DNA of 64,000 bases from Pseudomonas sp. AL03 (GCF_029960815.1 NZ_JASBRE010000004.1:124001-188000), one strand, 5' to 3'. Shown: positions 9,039 through 20,156, counted from the first letter of the stretch. The notes: a model not told the origin generated them from the sequence alone. A program made the numbers and translations.

Positions 9039-10436
9039 ATGAGCAGCCCAGCCCAAGTCGCACCCAAGTTCCCCGACAGCATCTTCCGCGCCTACGACAT
9101 TCGCGGCACCGTCCCGGAATTTTTGAACGCTGAAACCGCTTATTGGCTAGGTCGCGCCATCGGCTCCCAGAGCCTGGCCCAGGACGAACCGAATGTATCC
9201 GTTGGCCGTGACGGTCGCTTGTCCGGCCCGGAACTGGTGGAGCAACTGATCAAAGGCCTCGCCGACAGCGGTTGCCACGTCAGCGACGTCGGCCTGGTGC
9301 CAACACCTGCGCTGTACTACGCCGCCAACGTGCTGGAAGGCAAATCCGGCGTGATGCTCACCGGCAGCCACAACCCGTCGAACTACAACGGCTTCAAGAT
9401 CGTCATCGCTGGCGACACCCTGGCCAACGAACAGATCCAGGCCCTGCACGAACGCCTCAAGACCAACAACCTGAGCACCGGCAAGGGCAGCATCACCCAG
9501 GTCGAAATCCTCGACCGCTACAACACCGAAATCGTCCAGGACATCAAACTGGCTCGCCGTCTGAAAGTCGTGGTCGACTGCGGTAACGGCGCCGCCGGCG
9601 TGATCGCCCCGCAACTGATCGAAGCCCTGAACTGCGAAGTCATCCCGCTGTTCTGCGATGTCGACGGCAACTTCCCGAACCACCATCCGGATCCGGGCAA
9701 GCCTGAAAACCTCGTGGACCTGATCGCCAAGGTCAAGGAAACCAACGCTGACCTCGGCCTGGCTTTCGACGGCGATGGCGACCGCGTCGGCGTGGTGACG
9801 AACACCGGCAGCATCGTCTTCCCGGACCGCCTGCTGATGCTGTTCGCCCGTGACGTGTTGGCGCGCAACGCTGACGCGGAGATCATCTTCGACGTCAAAT
9901 GCACCCGTCGCCTGACGCCGCTGATCAAGGAATACGGCGGCCGTCCGCTCATGTGGAAGACTGGCCACTCGTTGATCAAAAAGAAAATGAAACAAACTGG
10001 CGCCCTGTTGGCCGGCGAAATGAGCGGGCACATCTTCTTCAAGGAACGCTGGTTCGGTTTCGACGACGGCATTTACAGCGCAGCGCGTCTGCTGGAGATC
10101 CTCAGCAAAGAAAAATCCACTGCGGAAGAGCTGTTTGCGACCTTTCCGAACGATATTTCTACGCCGGAAATCAATATCCATGTGACCGAAGAGAGCAAAT
10201 TCAGCATCATTGATGCACTGCATGACGCGAAATGGGGCGAAGGCGCCAACCTGACCACCATTGACGGCGTGCGAGTCGACTACGCCAAAGGCTGGGGCCT
10301 GGTGCGCGCGTCCAACACCACACCGGTGCTGGTGCTGCGCTTCGAGGCCGATGACGAGGCTGAATTGCAGCGCATCAAGGATGTTTTCCACGTCCAACTG
10401 AAGCGCGTTGCACCTGATCTCCAACTACCGTTTTGA
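9039..10436 (+). CDS. algC: phosphomannomutase / phosphoglucomutase
   Basis: A 465-residue alpha-D-phosphohexomutase. The phosphoserine loop TGSHNPSNYNG carries Ser110 (Ser108 in P. aeruginosa AlgC), the metal loop is DGDGDR (Asp244, 246, 248), the sugar-specificity loop GEMSGH and the C-terminal phosphate site RASNTTPVLVLRFE are intact. It interconverts mannose 6-/1-phosphate and glucose 6-/1-phosphate for alginate, LPS, Psl-type polysaccharide and rhamnolipid precursors. It sits between dut and argB as in other pseudomonads; 265 bases separate it from dut and 39 from argB. Confidence 0.96.
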   Translation: MSSPAQVAPKFPDSIFRAYDIRGTVPEFLNAETAYWLGRAIGSQSLAQDEPNVSVGRDGRLSGPELVEQLIKGLADSGCHVSDVGLVPTPALYYAANVLEGKSGVMLTGSHNPSNYNGFKIVIAGDTLANEQIQALHERLKTNNLSTGKGSITQVEILDRYNTEIVQDIKLARRLKVVVDCGNGAAGVIAPQLIEALNCEVIPLFCDVDGNFPNHHPDPGKPENLVDLIAKVKETNADLGLAFDGDGDRVGVVTNTGSIVFPDRLLMLFARDVLARNADAEIIFDVKCTRRLTPLIKEYGGRPLMWKTGHSLIKKKMKQTGALLAGEMSGHIFFKERWFGFDDGIYSAARLLEILSKEKSTAEELFATFPNDISTPEINIHVTEESKFSIIDALHDAKWGEGANLTTIDGVRVDYAKGWGLVRASNTTPVLVLRFEADDEAELQRIKDVFHVQLKRVAPDLQLPF

Positions 10437-10475
10437 CCTTCTGAAGCGCCCTTATTTGAAGTGCCGGAGCCCTGA

Positions 10476-11381
<906 letters not shown>

Positions 11382-11393
11382 TTCCAGAACGTC

Positions 11394-11469
11394 AAAAGAT
11401 CGCAACCTTCGTCAGCACCCACGGATGTACGAATATTCCGTAGGAGCTGACGAAGTCTGCGATCTTTTT
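11394..11469. repeat. REP-like long inverted repeat / hairpin after argB
   Basis: AAAAGATCGCA-n-CTTCGTCAGC on the left pairs with GCTGACGAAG-n-TGCGATCTTTTT on the right around a 30-base loop. The arms look like a P. fluorescens-type REP and the ending T-run could also make it act as the argB terminator. Confidence 0.7.
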
Positions 11470-11570
11470 ATGCGCGAAGGAAATGCCTTACCTGACTCAG
11501 CGAAACGTCCGACATCGCGTAGAAAACAATCCGCCTAGGATCTTCTCTGTATCCACAGGAGATCTTCCCT

Positions 11571-11774
11571 ATGCAGAAAAAACACGTTCCCTACGGCAGT
11601 GACGTTTCCGCAGGCAGCTATGCCTGCGCAGATTGCGGCCACACATATTCCAACCAGTCGAAGACGTCGCTTCCACCCTGCCCGAACTACGAGCCGAGCA
11701 CTCACTCGCTCAATGGCTGGAACATTCTGTCGGGACGCGGCGATGCTGTTCGCGACCCTTATCCGACCAAGTAG
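11571..11774 (+). CDS. small zinc-ribbon-like protein
   Basis: A 67-residue protein starting MQKKHVPYGSDVSAG after a CACAGGAGAT ribosome site. It has CADCGH (Cys19, Cys22) followed by PPCPNY (Cys37), the layout of a CxxC...CxxC zinc ribbon or rubredoxin-like knuckle, but the fourth position (residue 40) is Tyr instead of Cys. Proteins of this kind recur in Pseudomonas genomes; function unknown. It stands alone between argB and pyrE and ends just before the bidirectional terminator at 11808-11840. Confidence 0.7.
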   Translation: MQKKHVPYGSDVSAGSYACADCGHTYSNQSKTSLPPCPNYEPSTHSLNGWNILSGRGDAVRDPYPTK

Positions 11775-11807
11775 TGGCGACATTGGAGCCTGAATAGGGC
11801 CCCAAAA

Positions 11808-11840
11808 CAAAAAAGGCCCTGTTTTCACAGGGCCTTTTTG
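11808..11840. terminator. bidirectional terminator between the zinc-ribbon gene and pyrE
   Basis: The hairpin AGGCCCTG-TTTTCA-CAGGGCCT is flanked by an A-run on the left and a T-run on the right and sits between two convergent genes. Confidence 0.9.
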
Positions 11841-12485
11841 TTAGACGCCGAACTGAGCCCGATAGGCTTCAACCGCTGGCAAATGCTGCTTGAGCTGGGG
11901 GTCGTCCGCCAGGAATTCCAGCACCTGGTTCAACGAAACAATGCTGATCACCGGAATGCCGAAGTCACGCTCCACTTCCTGGATTGCCGACAACTCGCCG
12001 TTGCCACGCTCCTGACGGTTCAGGGCGATGAGTACGCCCGCAGCCTTGGCGCCGTCCTGGGAAGCGATGATCTGCATCACCTCGCGGATTGCAGTGCCTG
12101 CGGTGATGACGTCGTCGATGATCAGCACGTCGCCGGTCAATGGTGCGCCGACCAGACTGCCGCCTTCGCCGTGGGCCTTGGCCTCCTTGCGGTTGAAGCA
12201 CCATGGCAGATCACGGTCATGATGCTCGGCCAACGCGACAGCGGTGGTGGCCGCCAGCGGGATGCCTTTGTAGGCCGGGCCGAAGAGTACGTCGAACGAA
12301 ATACCGCTCTCGACGATGGCTGCCGCGTAGAAACGACCCAGCTGCGCAAGGGCCGATCCCGAGTTGAACAGGCCGGCATTGAAGAAGTAAGGACTGGTGC
12401 GCCCGGACTTCAGGGTGAACTCGCCGAAGCGCAAAACGCCGCGATCGATGGCAAAACGAATGAAATCGCGCTGATACGCTTGCAT
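11841..12485 (-). CDS. pyrE: orotate phosphoribosyltransferase
   Basis: A 214-residue OPRTase converting orotate and PRPP to OMP in pyrimidine synthesis. The PRPP-binding signature [16 protein letters not shown] and the active-site lysine-rich block [13 protein letters not shown] are seen. The start [12 protein letters not shown] at 12485 fits the family; a further upstream ATG would lie inside the promoter. It is divergent from crc, its usual Pseudomonas neighbour. Confidence 0.97.
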   Translation of the reverse strand: MQAYQRDFIRFAIDRGVLRFGEFTLKSGRTSPYFFNAGLFNSGSALAQLGRFYAAAIVESGISFDVLFGPAYKGIPLAATTAVALAEHHDRDLPWCFNRKEAKAHGEGGSLVGAPLTGDVLIIDDVITAGTAIREVMQIIASQDGAKAAGVLIALNRQERGNGELSAIQEVERDFGIPVISIVSLNQVLEFLADDPQLKQHLPAVEAYRAQFGV

Positions 12486-12567
12486 GAAAAAAACCCCAAA
12501 TACCACGGATTTAGCTAATTAGGTTGACGCCGTGTATCATACACGCACGCGATTTTTGGGGCCATTT
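12486..12567. promoter_or_regulatory. pyrE / crc divergent promoter region with a 13-bp palindrome
   Basis: Only 82 bases separate the two start codons, so both promoters must lie here. A perfect palindrome GTGTATCATACAC spans 12532-12544 and includes a TATCAT box that could be the -10 of crc. No known operator was recognised. Confidence 0.4.
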
Positions 12568-13347
12568 ATGCGGATCATCAGTGTGAACGTCAATGGTATT
12601 CAGGCTGCAGTGGAGCGAGGTTTGCTCAGTTGGCTGCAAGCACAGAATGCCGACGTCATCTGCCTGCAGGACACCCGCGCCTCCGCCTTTGAACTGGACG
12701 ATCCAGCCTTCCAACTGGATGGCTACTTCCTTTATGCCTGCGAAGCCGAAGTTCCCGCCCAAGGTGGCGTGGCTTTGTATTCGCGGCTGCAACCGAAGGC
12801 AGTCATCAGCGGTCTCGGGTTCGAGACGGCCGACCGCTACGGGCGCTACCTGCAAGCCGATTTCGACAAGGTCAGCATCGCGACCTTGCTGCTCCCTTCG
12901 GGGCAGAACGGCGATGAAGACTTGAACCAGAAGTTCAAGCTAATGGACGATTTCGCCCGTTATCTGGATAAACAGCGACGCAAACGTCGCGAGTACATTT
13001 ACTGTGGCTCGCTGTACGTGGCGCAACAGAAGCTGGATATCAAGAACTGGCGCGACAGCCAGCAATCCCCGGGATTCCTGGCACCTGAGCGTGCCTGGAT
13101 GGACGAGATTGTCGGCAACATGGGCTATGTTGACGCCCTGCGTGAAGTCAGCCGTGAAGGTGACCAGTACAGCTGGTGGCCGGATAACGAACAGGCTGAA
13201 ATGCTCAACCTCGGTTGGCGTTTCGACTATCAGTTGCTGACGCCGGGTCTGCGCCGCTTCGTACGTAGCGCGCGCTTGCCTCGCCAGCCACGGTTCTCGC
13301 AGCACGCGCCGCTGATCGTGGACTACGACTGGACGCTGACCATCTAA
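12568..13347 (+). CDS. crc: catabolite repression control protein Crc
   Basis: A 259-residue protein, the exact family length, of the exonuclease III/endonuclease fold (MRIISVNVNGIQAAV start, DVICLQDTRA, QHAPLIVDYDW end). In Pseudomonas Crc has lost nuclease function and acts with Hfq to repress translation of catabolic mRNAs when preferred carbon sources are present. The start at 12568 was chosen over an in-frame ATG at 12532 because it matches the family. Terminated by the hairpin at 13361-13400. Confidence 0.97.
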   Translation: MRIISVNVNGIQAAVERGLLSWLQAQNADVICLQDTRASAFELDDPAFQLDGYFLYACEAEVPAQGGVALYSRLQPKAVISGLGFETADRYGRYLQADFDKVSIATLLLPSGQNGDEDLNQKFKLMDDFARYLDKQRRKRREYIYCGSLYVAQQKLDIKNWRDSQQSPGFLAPERAWMDEIVGNMGYVDALREVSREGDQYSWWPDNEQAEMLNLGWRFDYQLLTPGLRRFVRSARLPRQPRFSQHAPLIVDYDWTLTI

Positions 13348-13360
13348 AGCGTCTTTTCGC

Positions 13361-13400
13361 ACACACAAAAAAGCCGACATCAGTGTCGGCTTTTTTGTGC
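13361..13400. terminator. bidirectional terminator between crc and the DUF4870 gene
   Basis: CACAAAAAAGCCGACA / TGTCGGCTTTTTTGTG forms a strong stem with A- and T-runs between convergent genes. Confidence 0.92.
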
Positions 13401-13408
13401 GCAACGAT

Positions 13409-13777
13409 TTATCTGATCAACCGCCACGTGAACGGATACCGGTAAGGCAGCCCTTCATTGGCCTTCACGCCACCGATGATGGTCAGCACCAGCGCACCGA
13501 TCGCCAACAGACCGAACAGGAAGAACCCGACGATCACCACCATCAGCAGGAAGCAGATGGCGGAAGCAATGGCGACGGTGATCTGAAAGTTCAGCGCCTC
13601 CTTGCCCTGCGCATCGATGAACGGGTCCATCTCGCGCTTCATCTGCCAGAGAATCAGCGGACCGATCAACGTACCGAACGGAATCCAGATCCCCAGCAAG
13701 GCGGACAGGTGACAAAACATCGCCCACTGCCGAACCTCTTTGCTCGGGGTGGGAAGTAGCTGTTGCTCGTCACTCAT
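13409..13777 (-). CDS. DUF4870 (Tic20-like) membrane protein
   Basis: A 122-residue small membrane protein. The KEVRQWAMFCHLSALLG start, the FIDAQGKEALNFQ segment in the loop and the two long hydrophobic stretches (about 20-47 and 65-105) are the DUF4870 pattern. Conserved beside crc in Pseudomonas. Function unknown; membership in the Tic20-like group suggests an inner-membrane location but no activity can be stated. Confidence 0.85.
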   Translation of the reverse strand: MSDEQQLLPTPSKEVRQWAMFCHLSALLGIWIPFGTLIGPLILWQMKREMDPFIDAQGKEALNFQITVAIASAICFLLMVVIVGFFLFGLLAIGALVLTIIGGVKANEGLPYRYPFTWRLIR

Positions 13778-13805
13778 AACGTCCTCCTTGCCTGGAGCGG
13801 TCCGA

Positions 13806-14528
13806 TCAGTCGGCCAGTGCAGCCTTTTGCAGCTCGAAGATTTCGGTCATGCCTTTCTTCGCCAGTTCCAGCATAGCGTTCAGCTCTTCAGGCTGGAACG
13901 GTGCGCCTTCGGCAGTGCCCTGAACTTCGATGAAGCCGCCAGTGCTGGTCATCACCACGTTCAGGTCCGTCTCGGCAGCCGAGTCTTCCAGGTAGTCGAG
14001 GTCGAGCACAGGCTCGCCCTGATACATGCCCACAGAAACGGCAGCGATCATTTGCTTCAACGGGTCGCCGCCTTTCAGGCCGCCGCGCTTCTTGATCACT
14101 TTCAACGCGTCGACCAGTGCAACCATCGCACCGGTGATGGACGCAGTGCGGGTGCCGCCGTCAGCCTGGATCACGTCGCAGTCGACGTACAAGGTGACGT
14201 CGCCCAGCTTGGACATGTCCAGCGAAGCACGCAGGGAACGGCCGATCAGACGCTGGATTTCCAGGGTACGGCCGCCTTGCTTGCCGCGGCTCGCTTCACG
14301 CTGGTTACGCTCGCCAGTGGCGCGCGGCAGCATGCCGTATTCAGCGGTCAACCAGCCTTGGCCCTGACCTTTGAGGAACCGCGGCACGCCGTTCTCGACG
14401 CTGACGGTGCAGATGACTTTGGTATCACCGAACTCGACCAGTACAGATCCCTCGGCGTGTTTGGTGTAGTTGCGGGTAATGCGGATCGAGCGGAGCTGAT
14501 CGGCAGCGCGACCACTTGGACGTTTCAT
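13806..14528 (-). CDS. rph: ribonuclease PH
   Basis: A 240-residue phosphate-dependent 3'-5' exoribonuclease that trims tRNA precursors. The [13 protein letters not shown] start, [14 protein letters not shown] and [19 protein letters not shown] blocks are standard. The start at 14528 is chosen over an upstream in-frame start at 14567 because the family begins at MKRPSGR. Divergent from yicC across 270 bases in which no other gene was seen. Confidence 0.97.
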   Translation of the reverse strand: MKRPSGRAADQLRSIRITRNYTKHAEGSVLVEFGDTKVICTVSVENGVPRFLKGQGQGWLTAEYGMLPRATGERNQREASRGKQGGRTLEIQRLIGRSLRASLDMSKLGDVTLYVDCDVIQADGGTRTASITGAMVALVDALKVIKKRGGLKGGDPLKQMIAAVSVGMYQGEPVLDLDYLEDSAAETDLNVVMTSTGGFIEVQGTAEGAPFQPEELNAMLELAKKGMTEIFELQKAALAD

Positions 14529-14798
14529 AGGGAGTACCTGTACGGGGGACGGAAAACTGCGGAGCATTATAGAGCCGCAGGGCCGTGAGTGGGCACTTCT
14601 AAAAAAATCCCCCGACGACTGAAGGCCCTGAATAGCGCTTTACCGACGGCCTGCAGCCCTTTGTCACACCGTGTGTTTGGGCGCATTCGCCCCACTGCGC
14701 TACAATCCTGCGCCTTTGCTGCCTCTCGGCTTAAATTCATATAGATCAGGCCTGCGAAACCTTTGGTAACGCATGAACCTGCATTGCGAGGTACCTCC

Positions 14799-15662
14799 AT
14801 GGTGCACAGCATGACCGCCTTCGCCCGCGTCGAAAAAGCCGGCGCCCAAGGCACCCTGAGCTGGGAACTGCGCTCGGTCAACAGCCGCTACCTGGAGCCG
14901 CACTTGCGTCTGCCGGAGTCCTTTCGCGACCTCGAAGGCGCGGTCCGCGAAGCCCTGCGCCAGGGAATCTCCCGGGGCAAGCTCGAATGCACCTTGCGCT
15001 TCACCGAAGAAAACACCGACAAACCACTGCAAGTGGACCGCGAGCGCGCCGCGCAATTGGTCGCCGCCGCCGAGACCATCGCCGGCCTGATCAAGAATCC
15101 CGCCGCACTGAACCCGCTGGAAGTCCTGGCCTGGCCCGGCGTGCTGGTGGGCGATGCGACCGACCCGCAAGCCTTGAATGCCGAAGCACTGGCGCTGTTC
15201 AACGAAGGTCTGAAAGAACTCAAGGCCGGCCGCGAGCGCGAAGGCGCGGAGCTGGCACGGTTGATCAATGATCGCCTGACCTCCATTGAAGAAGACGTGG
15301 TGACCCTGCGTGAACGGGTCCCGCAGATGCTCGCCACCCAGCGCCAGAAAGTGCTCGACCGCTTTGCCGACATGAAGGCCGAGATGGACCCGCAGCGGCT
15401 GGAGCAGGAAATGGTCATGCTCGCGCAAAAGAGCGACGTCGCCGAAGAACTGGATCGCCTGAGCACTCACATCATCGAAGTTCGCCGGGTACTCAAATCC
15501 GGTGGCGCTGCCGGTCGGCGCCTCGACTTCCTGATGCAGGAGCTCAACCGCGAAGCCAACACACTGGGCTCCAAAGCCTTCGACCCGCGCAGCACCCAGG
15601 CGGCGGTCAACCTCAAGGTGTTGATCGAGCAGATGCGCGAACAAGTGCAGAATATTGAGTAA
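14799..15662 (+). CDS. yicC: YicC-family endoribonuclease
   Basis: A 287-residue protein of the usual YicC length, beginning MVHSMTAFARVE after GCGAGGTACCTCC. The N-terminal YicC_N domain (about 1-155) and the C-terminal DUF1732 domain, ending in QELNREANTLGSKA, NLKVLIEQMREQVQNIE, are intact. The E. coli protein has been described as an endoribonuclease acting on small RNA. It lies 12 bases upstream of gmk and is probably co-transcribed. Confidence 0.93.
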   Translation: MVHSMTAFARVEKAGAQGTLSWELRSVNSRYLEPHLRLPESFRDLEGAVREALRQGISRGKLECTLRFTEENTDKPLQVDRERAAQLVAAAETIAGLIKNPAALNPLEVLAWPGVLVGDATDPQALNAEALALFNEGLKELKAGREREGAELARLINDRLTSIEEDVVTLRERVPQMLATQRQKVLDRFADMKAEMDPQRLEQEMVMLAQKSDVAEELDRLSTHIIEVRRVLKSGGAAGRRLDFLMQELNREANTLGSKAFDPRSTQAAVNLKVLIEQMREQVQNIE

Positions 15663-16295
<633 letters not shown>

Positions 16296-16362
16296 ACGGC
16301 GCTTCCCAAAACCGCTGCAAGGGCTTTACATTGGCACTTGCAGCGCGTTGAAGGGCTTGGTC

Positions 16363-16399
16363 AAAAAATCAGCGCTTCCCTAAACGCTGGTGATTTTTT
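16363..16399 (+). terminator. terminator-like hairpin between gmk and rpoZ
   Basis: AAAAAATCA-GCG pairs with CGC-TGG-TGATTTTTT (a three-base bulge) around TTCCCTAAA, followed by T-rich sequence. It probably reduces read-through from gmk into rpoZ. Confidence 0.55.
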
Positions 16400-16462
16400 A
16401 AACTGTTGAGTCCGCTCGCCCAACCGGGCAGCGCGCATATTGCATTCGCTCCGAGGAATACC

Positions 16463-16726
16463 ATGGCCCGCGTAACCGTTGAAGATTGCCTAAACCACGT
16501 GGAAAACCGCTTTGAGCTGGTCATGCTGTCTACCAAGCGTGCCCGTCAACTGGCCACCGGCGGCAAAGAGCCACTGGTCCAGTGGGAAAACGACAAGCCT
16601 ACCGTTGTAGCCTTGCGTGAAATCGCTGAAGGCCTGATGAGCTACGAGTTCATCGCCAATGCTGAAATCGTCGAAGACGAACCGCTGTTCGCAGCGTTCG
16701 AGGACGAGTCCAACGAGGCCGTCTAA
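16463..16726 (+). CDS. rpoZ: RNA polymerase omega subunit
   Basis: An 87-residue omega subunit beginning [20 protein letters not shown], with the conserved RARQLATGG and VALREIAEG segments. It helps RNA polymerase assembly and forms part of the ppGpp site, in keeping with its position 56 bases upstream of spoT. The start at 16463 follows CGAGGAATACC; an upstream in-frame start is not supported by the family. Confidence 0.97.
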   Translation: MARVTVEDCLNHVENRFELVMLSTKRARQLATGGKEPLVQWENDKPTVVALREIAEGLMSYEFIANAEIVEDEPLFAAFEDESNEAV

Positions 16727-16782
16727 GCCATGCCTGGTCGACGTAGCACGGCGCGGGGTCACAGCGAACGGCAGGATTCATC

Positions 16783-18888
16783 ATGCCGAGCATAGACGCC
16801 CTCGCCGATCGCTTATCGACCTACCTCGGCAAGGACCAGGTCAACCTGGTCCGCCGAGCGTACTTCTACGCCGAACAAGCCCACGATGGCCAACGCCGCC
16901 GTAGCGGCGAGGCGTACGTCACGCACCCACTCGCGGTTGCGAATATTCTTGCCGAAATGCACATGGACCATCAGAGCCTGATGGCTGCGATGCTGCATGA
17001 CGTGATCGAAGACACCGGTATTGCCAAGGAAGCGCTGCAAGCGCAGTTCGGCGAAACCGTGGCCGAACTGGTCGACGGGGTCAGCAAACTGACCCAGATG
17101 AACTTCGAGACCAAAGCCGAAGCCCAGGCCGAAAACTTCCAGAAAATGGCCATGGCCATGGCCCGCGACATTCGCGTGATCCTGGTCAAGCTGGCTGACC
17201 GCCTGCACAACATGCGCACGCTGGAAGTCCTGTCCGGCGAAAAGCGTCGGCGAATTGCCAAGGAAACCCTGGAAATCTATGCGCCCATTGCCAACCGGCT
17301 GGGCATGCACGCCATCCGCATAGAATTCGAAGACCTCGGCTTCAAGGCGATGCACCCGATGCGTTCCGCACGGATTAACCAGGCGGTCAAACGCGCCCGG
17401 GGCAACCGCAAGGAAATCGTCAACAAGATCGAAGAATCACTCAGCCACTGCCTGGCTATTGATGAAATCCAGGGCGAAGTCAGCGGTCGTCAGAAACACC
17501 TCTACGGCATCTACAAGAAAATGCGCGGCAAGCGTCGGGCCTTCAACGAGATCATGGACGTCTATGCGTTCCGGATCATCGTCGACAAGGTCGATACCTG
17601 CTACCGCGTGCTGGGTGCTGTGCATAATTTGTACAAGCCGTTGCCGGGGCGCTTCAAGGATTACATCGCGATCCCCAAAGCGAACGGCTACCAGTCGCTG
17701 CACACCACATTGTTCGGCATGCACGGTGTTCCGATCGAGATCCAGATCCGCACCCGTGAAATGGAAGAGATGGCCAACAACGGCATCGCCGCGCATTGGC
17801 TGTACAAATCCAGCGGCGACGAGCAGCCAAAAGGCACTCACGCCCGCGCCCGTCAGTGGGTCAAAGGCGTGCTGGAGATGCAGCAACGGGCCGGCAACTC
17901 GCTGGAATTCATCGAGAGCGTGAAGATTGACCTGTTCCCGGACGAGGTCTACGTGTTCACGCCCAAAGGCCGGATCATGGAGCTGCCCAAAGGCTCCACG
18001 GCGGTCGACTTCGCTTACGCGGTGCACACCGACGTGGGCAACAGCTGCATTGCGTGTCGGATCAATCGTCGTCTCGCACCGCTGTCCGAACCGCTGCAAA
18101 GCGGCTCCACGGTCGAGATCGTCAGCGCCCCCGGCGCGCGGCCGAACCCGGCGTGGCTCAACTTCGTGGTCACCGGCAAGGCGCGGACCCACATCCGCCA
18201 TGCGCTGAAACTGCAGCGCCGCTCCGAATCCATCAGCCTCGGCGAACGCCTGCTGAACAAAGTGCTGAATGGCTTCGACAGCTCGCTGGAGAAAGTCGCG
18301 GTCGAGCGCGTCAAAGCGATGCTCACCGAGTACCGCCTGGAACTGATCGAAGACTTGCTCGAAGACATCGGCCTGGGCAATCGCATGGCTTACGTGGTGG
18401 CTCGCCGACTGCTTGGCGAAGGCGAACAGCTGCCGAGCGCGGAAGGCCCGCTGGCGATTCGTGGCACCGAGGGCCTGGTACTCAGCTACGCCAAGTGCTG
18501 CACACCGATCCCGGGCGACCCGATTGTCGGCCACCTGTCCGCGGGCAAAGGCATGGTCGTGCACCTGGACAACTGCCGCAACATCAGCGAAATCCGCCAC
18601 AACCCGGAAAAATGCATCCAGCTCTCGTGGGCCAAGGATGTCACCGGCGAATTCAATGTCGAGCTGCGCGTCGAACTGGAACACCAGCGTGGCTTGATCG
18701 CTCTGCTGGCCAGCAGCGTCAACGCCGCCGACGGCAATATCGAAAAAATCAGCATGGACGAACGCGATGGTCGCATCAGCGTGGTCCAACTGGTGGTCAG
18801 CGTGCACGACCGCGTGCACCTGGCCCGCGTGATCAAGAAACTGCGCGCCCTGACCGGGGTGATTCGCATCACCCGCATGCGTGCGTAA
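16783..18888 (+). CDS. spoT: bifunctional (p)ppGpp synthetase / hydrolase
   Basis: A 701-residue RelA/SpoT long homologue. The hydrolase HD domain is intact (His48, His72-Asp73, Glu76-Asp77 in AMLHDVIEDTG), so degradation should work. The synthetase region follows (GRFKDYIAIPKANGYQSLHT, about 288-307), then TGS (from VYVFTPKGRIMELPKG) and a C-terminal ACT domain. It sets the alarmone level in response to carbon, fatty-acid and iron stress. Standard rpoZ-spoT-ridA order. Confidence 0.97.
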   Translation: MPSIDALADRLSTYLGKDQVNLVRRAYFYAEQAHDGQRRRSGEAYVTHPLAVANILAEMHMDHQSLMAAMLHDVIEDTGIAKEALQAQFGETVAELVDGVSKLTQMNFETKAEAQAENFQKMAMAMARDIRVILVKLADRLHNMRTLEVLSGEKRRRIAKETLEIYAPIANRLGMHAIRIEFEDLGFKAMHPMRSARINQAVKRARGNRKEIVNKIEESLSHCLAIDEIQGEVSGRQKHLYGIYKKMRGKRRAFNEIMDVYAFRIIVDKVDTCYRVLGAVHNLYKPLPGRFKDYIAIPKANGYQSLHTTLFGMHGVPIEIQIRTREMEEMANNGIAAHWLYKSSGDEQPKGTHARARQWVKGVLEMQQRAGNSLEFIESVKIDLFPDEVYVFTPKGRIMELPKGSTAVDFAYAVHTDVGNSCIACRINRRLAPLSEPLQSGSTVEIVSAPGARPNPAWLNFVVTGKARTHIRHALKLQRRSESISLGERLLNKVLNGFDSSLEKVAVERVKAMLTEYRLELIEDLLEDIGLGNRMAYVVARRLLGEGEQLPSAEGPLAIRGTEGLVLSYAKCCTPIPGDPIVGHLSAGKGMVVHLDNCRNISEIRHNPEKCIQLSWAKDVTGEFNVELRVELEHQRGLIALLASSVNAADGNIEKISMDERDGRISVVQLVVSVHDRVHLARVIKKLRALTGVIRITRMRA

Positions 18889-18912
18889 GCCACTCATTAC
18901 AAGGAGTCATTC

Positions 18913-19293
18913 ATGACCAAAACAGTTATCACCAGCGACAAGGCCCCGGCTGCCATCGGTACTTACTCCCAGGCGATCAAGGCTGGCAACACCGTTTACA
19001 TGTCGGGTCAAATTCCTCTGGACCCAAAAACCATGGAACTGGTTGAAGGCTTCGAAGCCCAGACCGTCCAGGTGTTCGAGAACCTCAAAGCCGTCGCCGA
19101 AGCGGCCGGCGGTTCGTTCAAGGACATCGTCAAACTGAACATCTTCCTCACCGACCTGAGCCACTTTGCCAAGGTCAACGAGATCATGGGCAAGTACTTT
19201 GACCAGCCTTATCCTGCCCGCGCCGCTATCGGCGTTGCGGCCCTGCCAAAGGGTTCGCAGGTTGAAATGGATGCCATTCTGGTCATTGAGTAA
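18913..19293 (+). CDS. ridA: 2-iminobutanoate/2-iminopropanoate deaminase
   Basis: A 126-residue Rid/YjgF/UK114 trimer-forming protein. The [28 protein letters not shown] start (split here as [10 protein letters not shown] and MSGQIPLDP) and [12 protein letters not shown] with the catalytic arginine are conserved. It hydrolyses reactive enamine/imine intermediates from PLP enzymes. It lies 24 bases after spoT behind an AAGGAG site. Confidence 0.96.
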   Translation: MTKTVITSDKAPAAIGTYSQAIKAGNTVYMSGQIPLDPKTMELVEGFEAQTVQVFENLKAVAEAAGGSFKDIVKLNIFLTDLSHFAKVNEIMGKYFDQPYPARAAIGVAALPKGSQVEMDAILVIE

Positions 19294-19364
19294 TGCGCCC
19301 GGCGCAGCCCTTCACGGCTGCGCCGCTGCCGTACGTATAGAAAGCGTTTTGAAAGGATTCCACC

Positions 19365-20105
19365 ATGCGCAAAGCGCTAGTTCTCTCGCTGCTCGCCCTA
19401 TTTTTGAGCGGTTGTGCCAGCGACCCTGCCGACCGTGATATCAGCGGCACCTGGATCAATCAGTCGGCGATCGATGCTGCATCCAAAGGCGGCCCCCTGC
19501 GCGAAGCGCTCCAGGCCTATGGCCCGAACCTGGAATGGGACGTCAACACCAAGGCCAGTCAGGCCCGCTACACCAATGGTTTTGAAAACGTCGAAGGCAA
19601 GCTGCTGGGCGAAGAGTCCGGGGCCTGGAAGGTCGACTTTTATGGCAGCTCCGCCAGCGAGCTGAAGCGTGACGGCAAGCAACTGAGCCAGGCCGCCAAC
19701 GACAATGAGCCGGAGCAGGTCTTCGATCGCGCGCTGACCCCGGTGCCGGACGGCGCGCCGATTGGCGCCAGCTTCGAACGGGCACTGTATTCGGCCTATA
19801 TGGGTGGCAGCTGGAAAGTCGTCAGCGGTCCCGGTGAAGGCAGCACGGTGCAATTCCAGGCCGACGGCCAGGTTGCCGGCCTGCCGGGCGCGGATCGTTA
19901 TGCCCTGTGCCTGGCGGGCGATTGCGCGTCGATGAGCGGCGGCAACGATAATATCTGGCTGCAACTCAACGGCCAGGGCAACACCTGGATCTTTGCGCGC
20001 AAGGGCAAAGAGCTGGAGATTTTCCAGACCGTGAACACCGCTCAGGCGGACGAGATGCCATCGTTCACGCCGGGTGATCGCAAGTGGTTGCTGGAGAAAC
20101 AGTGA
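19365..20105 (+). CDS. putative lipoprotein, unknown function
   Basis: A 246-residue protein with a lipoprotein signal, LFLSGC at Cys17, followed by Ala-Ser-Asp. The rest is soluble, with a repeated beta-like pattern (SGTWINQ, GAWKVDFYG, GSWKVV) that suggests a lipocalin- or beta-sandwich-like fold. I do not recognise a named family. It sits 71 bases after ridA and before a clear terminator; conserved at this place in Pseudomonas, as far as gene order suggests. Confidence 0.75.
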   Translation: MRKALVLSLLALFLSGCASDPADRDISGTWINQSAIDAASKGGPLREALQAYGPNLEWDVNTKASQARYTNGFENVEGKLLGEESGAWKVDFYGSSASELKRDGKQLSQAANDNEPEQVFDRALTPVPDGAPIGASFERALYSAYMGGSWKVVSGPGEGSTVQFQADGQVAGLPGADRYALCLAGDCASMSGGNDNIWLQLNGQGNTWIFARKGKELEIFQTVNTAQADEMPSFTPGDRKWLLEKQ

Positions 20106-20111
20106 TCCAGC

Positions 20112-20141
20112 AAAAAGGAGCCCAAGGGCTCCTTTTTCTTT
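20112..20141. terminator. terminator after the lipoprotein gene
   Basis: AAAAAGGAGCCC-AA-GGGCTCCTTTTT is a perfect stem with A- and T-runs lying between two convergent genes. Confidence 0.92.
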
Positions 20142-20156
20142 GACTGGCAGATTAAG

